Shown here: one piece after another, positions 59,648 to 64,000 of the stretch
Layout: each line of letters starts with the position of its first letter
Position numbering within the stretch: position 1 is the stretch's first letter
Source: Mycolicibacterium palauense
Lineage (GTDB): Bacteria; Actinomycetota; Actinomycetes; Mycobacteriales; Mycobacteriaceae
DNA length: 64,000 nucleotides
NCBI RefSeq assembly: GCF_002592005.1
Contig: NZ_NVQF01000002.1
Location: forward strand, 110,870-174,869
Reading direction: 5' to 3'
Made by a program: the position numbers and the translations under genes
The notes under the pieces: generated by a model
What the model saw: the letters and a program-made list of their open reading frames with translations, nothing else
The model's database searches: none
Told to the model about the DNA's origin: nothing

Positions 59648-60848
59648 GCAGCACGAGCCGCAGCCGCTCCCAGCCGCGCACCGTCGAGGTCGGCGCGAGC
59701 TGCATGGTGTCGCGGTCGATGTCCCAGTCCGGCCAGCGGTTGAGCAGCTCGTCGAGGGCGACCCGGCCCTCCAGCCGGGCCAGATTGGCGCCCAGGCAGT
59801 AGTGCGTGCCCTTGCCGAACGTGACGTGGGAGATGTTGTCGCGGAAGATGTCGAAGGTGTCGGGGTCGGTGTAGCGGCGGGGGTCGCGGTTGGCCGCGCC
59901 GAACAGCAGCAGCATCGCGGCCCCGGCCGGCACCGTGGTGCCGTAACACTCGAAATCGGTTGTCATGTACCGCGCGACGTGCGGGCCGGTGGGCTCGTAG
60001 CGCAATGTCTCGTCGATCGCGCGGTTGAGCAGCGAGCGGTCGGCGGCGATCGCCCGGCGCTGGTCGGGGTGCTCGGCGAGCACCTTGGCCAGCCAGCCGA
60101 TCAGCCTGCCCGTGGTCTCGTTGCCGGCCCCGGCGACGACCTGCGTGTAATGCAGCACCTCTTTGCGGGTCAGCGTGCGGGTGACGCCGAGCTCGTCGGT
60201 GAACTCGACGTTGAGCAGCGCCGTCATCAGGTCATCCGACGGGTTCTCGGCACGCCAGGACACGTAGTCGGCGTAGATGCTGCCGTCGGCGATGGCGTCG
60301 GCGCGGGCCACCTTCATCGGCGCGCCCGGCCTGGTGCGCAGGTTGGCGTCGTTGGCATCGCGCACCGAAACCTGCTCGGACTCCGGGATTCCCAGCAGCA
60401 TCCCGATCACCCGCATCGGCATCATCGAGGCCAGCTCGGCGATGATGTCGAAGCCGTCGCTGCCGACGTGCGGATCCAGGCAGCCGATGCAGTAGCGGCG
60501 GATCTGGTCCTCGATCGCGGCCATCCGGCGCGGCGTGAACACCCGTGACATCAATCCGCGCAGCATCGTGTGCACCGGCGGGTCCTCGAACATCATGACG
60601 CCCTGGGGCATGTCGAAATCGGACTGGACGAGCTCCAGGATGTCGCTGCGCGAACTGGAGAAGGTCCGCCAGTCGGCCAGCGCCTTCTCCACATCGGCGT
60701 GGCGCGAGAGCGCCCAGAAGTCGTAGCGGTCGTTGTAGTAGATCGGGGCCTCGTCGCGCAGCCGCGCATACGTCGGGTAGGGGTCGGCGACGATGCCGAC
60801 GTCATAGGGGTCGTAGTAGACCCCGGTGCCGGTCGCGGCCCCGCTCAC
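59643..60848 (-). CDS. Cytochrome P450
   Basis: A 401-residue P450 from ATG 60848. I-helix VAGAGNETTGRLIGW (Asn-Glu-Thr-Thr), ExxR in DETLRYEPTG and haem loop [17 protein letters not shown] are present. MMFEDPPVHTMLRGLMSRVFTP marks the C-helix region. It follows a mycofactocin-type SDR gene by seven bases, so alcohol products of this P450 may be oxidised by that SDR. No redox partner is adjacent. Confidence 0.93.
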   Translation of the reverse strand: MSGAATGTGVYYDPYDVGIVADPYPTYARLRDEAPIYYNDRYDFWALSRHADVEKALADWRTFSSSRSDILELVQSDFDMPQGVMMFEDPPVHTMLRGLMSRVFTPRRMAAIEDQIRRYCIGCLDPHVGSDGFDIIAELASMMPMRVIGMLLGIPESEQVSVRDANDANLRTRPGAPMKVARADAIADGSIYADYVSWRAENPSDDLMTALLNVEFTDELGVTRTLTRKEVLHYTQVVAGAGNETTGRLIGWLAKVLAEHPDQRRAIAADRSLLNRAIDETLRYEPTGPHVARYMTTDFECYGTTVPAGAAMLLLFGAANRDPRRYTDPDTFDIFRDNISHVTFGKGTHYCLGANLARLEGRVALDELLNRWPDWDIDRDTMQLAPTSTVRGWERLRLVLP

Positions 60849-60855
60849 CTCTCGC

Positions 60856-61692
60856 TCATTTCAGCAGGCTTCCCGCATCGACGGGCAGGGTGACCCCGGT
60901 GATGTAGCGGGCCTCGTCGGAGGCCAGGAACAACACGGCGTTGCTGATGTCGCCCGGCTGCACCCACGGGATCGGCATGACGTGAAACGACTGGCACACC
61001 GGGGCGAGGTCGTCGGGGCCCGGGGAGTCCAGATCGGGCCGGAACATCCGGTAGGTGGCCTCGTTCATCAGCAGCGGTGTGTCGACGTGCGTCGGGTGCA
61101 CGGTGTTCACCCGGATCATGTGCTGGCCCAGCTCCACGGCGAACGACCGCATCAGCCCCACGACGCCGTGCTTGGCCGCCACGTAGTGGCCCACCTGCGG
61201 GTAGGCCTTGGTGCCGCCCACCGAGCTGGTGATGATGATCGAGCCGCCGTGCCCGCCGGCCAGCAGATGCGGCACCGCCGCCTTGACCGTCTTCCACACC
61301 CCGGAGAGGTTGACGTCGATGGTCTCCTGCCAGATCGGTTCGCTCATCTTGTGCAGCTTGACCCCGGTGGTGCCGATGCCGGCATTGGCCACCACGATGT
61401 CCAGGCCGCCCAGCTGGTCGGCGCCGGCGTCGACGGCCGCCGCCAGGGCGGGGAAGTCGCGGACGTCGACCTCGGCCGTGACCACACGGCGGTCATGGCT
61501 CTTGACCAGCTCGGCGGTCTCGTCGAGGTCTTCGGGCGTCGACGCCGGCGCCGGTGAGTCGTCGAACCCCCGGCAGATGTCGACCGCGATGATGTCGGCG
61601 CCCTCCTGGGCCAACCGGACCGCGTGACTGCGGCCCTGACCGCGCGCGGCCCCGGTCACCAGGGCGATCTTGTCGGCTACCCGACCGGTCAT
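60856..61692 (-). CDS. Mycofactocin-coupled SDR family oxidoreductase
   Basis: A 278-residue SDR from ATG 61692. KIALVTGAARGQGRSHAVRL and EGADIIAVDICRGFDDSPAP are the signature of the mycofactocin-coupled SDR subfamily, which holds a non-exchangeable nicotinamide cofactor recycled by mycofactocin. Active site: IITSSVGGTKAYP and HYVAAKHGVVGLM. The insert between strands 2 and 3 (ASTPEDLDETAELVKSHDRR) is also typical. Likely role: alcohol oxidation after P450 hydroxylation. Mycofactocin biosynthesis genes are not in the window. Confidence 0.88.
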   Translation of the reverse strand: MTGRVADKIALVTGAARGQGRSHAVRLAQEGADIIAVDICRGFDDSPAPASTPEDLDETAELVKSHDRRVVTAEVDVRDFPALAAAVDAGADQLGGLDIVVANAGIGTTGVKLHKMSEPIWQETIDVNLSGVWKTVKAAVPHLLAGGHGGSIIITSSVGGTKAYPQVGHYVAAKHGVVGLMRSFAVELGQHMIRVNTVHPTHVDTPLLMNEATYRMFRPDLDSPGPDDLAPVCQSFHVMPIPWVQPGDISNAVLFLASDEARYITGVTLPVDAGSLLK

Positions 61693-61750
61693 GGCGCCTC
61701 CGTCCCCGCATGCTGAGCGACTGCTCAACGGTAGCGGGCCCGGGGCGCCG

Positions 61751-62389
61751 TCAAAGCGAAATCGCCCGTTCTTCGGGCAGCACCCGGAAATCGGTGTCGG
61801 TCATCTCGCTGAGCCGGCCGTAGAAGATGCCGCGCGCCTCCTGGGCGACGATGCCCTGGTGGATCGGCACCGCATGGGTGGGGGCCACCGCCCGCAGGTA
61901 GTCCACGGCCTCCCAGATCTTCATCCAGGGTGCCGCGGCCGGGGTCGCCAACACGTCCACGGGCTCGTCGGGTACGAACAGCGCATCGCCGGGGTGCATC
62001 AGCCGCGCCGGGTGTTCGCCGTCGCCGACGAGATACGAGATGTTGTCGACGACAGGGATTTCCGGGTGGATGATGGCGTGCCGCCCACCGACGCCCCGGA
62101 TGCGCAGACCCCCGACGGTCAGCTCGTCGCCGACGTGCACCGCCCGCCACGGCTCGCCGAGCTGGGCGGCGGTCTGCGGGTCCGCGTACAGCGCCGCCTG
62201 CGGGTTCGCCTCCACCAGGGCGGGCAGCCGTTCGGGGTCGGCGTGGTCGGGATGCTGATGGGTGACCAGGATCGCCGATAGGCCGGTGATGCCCTCGAAG
62301 CCGTGCGAGAAATTGCCCGGGTCGAACAGCACGGTGGTCTCGGGGAAGCTCGCCAGGAGACATGAATGTCCGAAATGCGTCAACTCCAT
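61751..62389 (-). CDS. Metallo-beta-lactamase-fold hydrolase (UlaG-like)
   Basis: A 212-residue protein from ATG 62389. MELTHFGHSCLLASFPETTV and LVTHQHPDHADPERLP (HxHxDH) give the MBL fold, with GGRHAIIHPEIP and FVPDEPVD placing later ligands, as in UlaG-like hydrolases. The N-terminus starts at the fold; a longer frame is a Pro/Arg-rich shadow. It is on the strand opposite to the secreted-protein gene, as Rv0786c is in M. tuberculosis. Confidence 0.82.
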   Translation of the reverse strand: MELTHFGHSCLLASFPETTVLFDPGNFSHGFEGITGLSAILVTHQHPDHADPERLPALVEANPQAALYADPQTAAQLGEPWRAVHVGDELTVGGLRIRGVGGRHAIIHPEIPVVDNISYLVGDGEHPARLMHPGDALFVPDEPVDVLATPAAAPWMKIWEAVDYLRAVAPTHAVPIHQGIVAQEARGIFYGRLSEMTDTDFRVLPEERAISL

Positions 62390-62435
62390 GCCTACGATTG
62401 TGCGCTCAGGACGGTGTCGGGGCTGGGGAGGCCGA

Positions 62436-63116
62436 GTGCTACGGACGGTCATGGTGGTGTCGCTGCTGGGCATGGGGCTGCTCGTCGGCCCCCCGGCGGC
62501 GCCGGTGGCCCGCGCCGGGCCCGAGACCTGCCCGCCCACCTGCGACCGGATCCCCTCGGCGGCCTGGCCGGCACCGTGGTCGCTGCCGCTCTACAGCACC
62601 TACCGGTGGCCGATCCTGTCCGCGCTGGACCGGCCCGCGCCCGGGGCGCAGTTCCGGTTCGAGGAGCTGTGCCGCACCCCGCGCCGCCCCGGTGACCCCC
62701 GCGACTACGCCGTCGCGGCCAAGAGGGTCATCGACCAACCCGCCGGACAATGGCAGTTACAGGCCCAGATCGTGCACTGGCGCGGGGAGACCTGGCGCGG
62801 CGGCGAGCTGGCCCTGGACGTCTTCGACGCCGCCGCCGAGGCGCTGCAGGCATGCCAGCGCGGCAACCCCGCCTACTCGCCGTCGATCACCACCCACACA
62901 TCCACCCGGCTGGCGGCGGTGCTCAGCGGCCCGCAGGTCGTGCACTGGTACCTGATCGCCGACCCCGCCAGCAGCACGCTGAGCGAACTGGCGCTGTGGA
63001 CCGAGGCGGTGCCCGGGGACGAGCCCGCGGTCGCGTGGCCGGTGGTTCCCGACGAGGCGGTGTTCGACGCGTTGGCCACGCCGCTGTGCGGGGCCTACCT
63101 CGGCTCGTGTGGGTAG
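62436..63116 (+). CDS. Secreted protein, Rv0787-region homologue
   Basis: A 226-residue exported protein. GTG 62436 is chosen for GGGGAGG at 62425-62431 and because it begins a clean signal peptide, LRTVMVVSLLGMGLLVGPPA with ARA as a likely cleavage site. The mature part has paired cysteines (CPPTCDRIP, FEELCRTP, ALQACQRG, LCGAYLGSCG), probably disulfide-bonded, and VHWRGETWRGGELALDVFD. It matches a conserved mycobacterial exported protein upstream of purS with no known function. Confidence 0.75.
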   Translation: MLRTVMVVSLLGMGLLVGPPAAPVARAGPETCPPTCDRIPSAAWPAPWSLPLYSTYRWPILSALDRPAPGAQFRFEELCRTPRRPGDPRDYAVAAKRVIDQPAGQWQLQAQIVHWRGETWRGGELALDVFDAAAEALQACQRGNPAYSPSITTHTSTRLAAVLSGPQVVHWYLIADPASSTLSELALWTEAVPGDEPAVAWPVVPDEAVFDALATPLCGAYLGSCG

Positions 63117-63180
63117 AGTGAACCCGAAAATCGTGCCGGATGATGCAGCGCGCCGGCAGCGCGCAGCGAGGAGTCGCCCC

Positions 63181-63420
63181 GTGGCCCGGGTGGTTGTCAA
63201 CGTGATGCCCAAGGCGGAGATTCTCGACCCGCAGGGTCAGGCCATCATCGGAGCGCTGGGCCGGCTCGGACATCCCGGTATCGCGGATGTCCGGCAGGGC
63301 AAGCGGTTCGAGCTGGAGGTCGACGACACCGTGGGCGACGAGGAGCTGGCCGAGATCGCCGAGTCGTTGCTGGCCAACACCGTGATCGAGGACTGGTCGG
63401 TGACCCGGGAGACCTCATGA
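63181..63420 (+). CDS. purS: Phosphoribosylformylglycinamidine synthase subunit PurS
   Basis: A 79-residue PurS from GTG 63181 with AGGAG at 63169-63173. [34 protein letters not shown] and the C-terminal [12 protein letters not shown] are diagnostic. PurS bridges PurQ and PurL in the complex that turns FGAR into FGAM. Its stop overlaps the purQ start (ATGA). Confidence 0.95.
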   Translation: MARVVVNVMPKAEILDPQGQAIIGALGRLGHPGIADVRQGKRFELEVDDTVGDEELAEIAESLLANTVIEDWSVTRETS

Positions 63421-63834
63421 CCGCCCGGGTCGGTGTCATCACCTTCCCCGGCACCCTCGACGACGTCGACGCCGCCCGCGCGGTCCGCCTCTCCGGCGCC
63501 GAGGCGGTCAGCCTCTGGCATGCCGACGCCGACCTCAAGGGCGTCGACGCGGTGGTCGTCCCCGGGGGATTCTCCTACGGCGACTACCTGCGGGCCGGGG
63601 CGATCGCCCGCTTCGCGCCGGTGATGGGCGAGGTCGTCGAGGCCGCCGGGCGGGGGCTGCCGGTGCTGGGCATCTGCAACGGGTTCCAGGTGCTCTGCGA
63701 GGCGGGACTGTTGCCGGGCGCGCTGACCCGCAACGCCGGACTGCACTTCGTCTGCCGCGACGTCTGGCTGCGGGTGGACGCGGTGACCACGAGCTGGACC
63801 ACCCGCTACGAGCAGGGCGCGGAGATCCTCATCC
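63417..63834 (+). CDS. purQ: Phosphoribosylformylglycinamidine synthase subunit PurQ, truncated by contig end
   Basis: About 139 codons of the glutaminase subunit. [38 protein letters not shown] and the nucleophile Cys in [16 protein letters not shown] are clear. Homology ends at [12 protein letters not shown], where the adapter-derived sequence begins at 63835; the following residues (from SYPPLT) are artefact. The C-terminal third with the His-Glu pair is missing. Confidence 0.93.
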
Positions 63835-64000
63835 CTGTCTCTTATCCACCTCTTACGCTACCGACGATACCCCTTGCGTAGTTCTCCTTCGTCCCCACCT
63901 CTGCATAATCACACAACTGATTATCATTTTCCTTCTCAGTTCCCTCACACACCTTCTTCTCTCCAACTCTACAGTCCACTCCTATCGTCCTGTGTTAACA
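63835..64000. other. Sequencing adapter read-through (non-genomic)
   Basis: From CTGTCTCTTAT at 63835 the sequence follows the Nextera transposase end, the i5 linker (ACGCT then CCGACGA), an index-like TACCCCTT and the start of the i5/P5 outer segment (GCGTAG for GTGTAG), with increasing substitutions. After about 63905 it is G-poor noise. Composition and coding potential change abruptly at the same base. Confidence 0.9.

Noticed and set aside
63835..63881. Native C-terminus of PurQ
   Set aside because: The codons after 63834 translate adapter sequence and lack the conserved PurQ C-terminal His-Glu region.

Overview
The window is high-GC actinobacterial DNA with many GTG starts and ATGA/GTGA gene overlaps. 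The right half reproduces the gene order of the Mycobacterium tuberculosis Rv0774c-Rv0788 region (esterase, TetR, purB, cyp126, Rv0779c, purC, ptrB, Rv0784, Rv0785, purS, purQ). A Mycobacterium/Mycolicibacterium is by far the best fit. No rRNA, tRNA, CRISPR array or prophage was seen. The last 166 bases are not genomic: from 63835 they follow an error-rich Nextera adapter read-through, so purQ is cut by the contig end.

Region 1 (1-41.3 kb) is a catabolic island with no counterpart in the M. tuberculosis order. It holds five crotonase-fold enoyl-CoA hydratases (one cut by the window edge), a FadD ligase, a paired acyl-CoA dehydrogenase, a CaiB/BaiF CoA-transferase, two aldehyde dehydrogenases, an SCP2-type thiolase-like protein, a DapA-type aldolase, a molybdopterin oxidoreductase, a KshA-like Rieske oxygenase, two P450s, a Baeyer-Villiger-type monooxygenase with its own hydrolase, four PF04909 amidohydrolases, two LLM (F420-type) oxidoreductases and an acyl-CoA carboxylase beta subunit. 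Together they suggest oxygenation and ring cleavage of a hydrophobic, probably alicyclic, terpenoid or steroid-like substrate, followed by CoA activation and beta-oxidation-like shortening. The substrate cannot be read from sequence. One FadR-type GntR and two TetR regulators lie inside the island, and a TAC-N-GTA motif recurs in seven of its promoter regions but was not seen in the promoters to its right.

Region 2 (41.3-53.2 kb) is the conserved purine neighbourhood: a Tat-exported esterase, TetR, SDR, a DUF429-RelA/SpoT fusion (RelZ type) divergent from purB, a frameshifted cyp126-like P450, Rv0779c-like membrane protein, purC and prolyl oligopeptidase ptrB. Between the P450 and the Rv0779c homologue sits a DUF559 (Vsr/PD-(D/E)XK-like) endonuclease gene bracketed by two nearly identical 55-bp hairpins whose arms carry the stop codons of all three genes. 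This is the best candidate here for an undescribed mobile module.

Region 3 (53.1-63.8 kb) holds DoxX beside a TetR remnant, glutathione peroxidase, a DUF2334-type deacetylase, a lipoprotein followed by a tandem array of about seven 25-28-bp hairpin units, AraC with an aldo/keto reductase, a KSTD-like flavoprotein, a P450 with a mycofactocin-type SDR, a metallo-beta-lactamase-fold hydrolase, a secreted protein, purS and truncated purQ.
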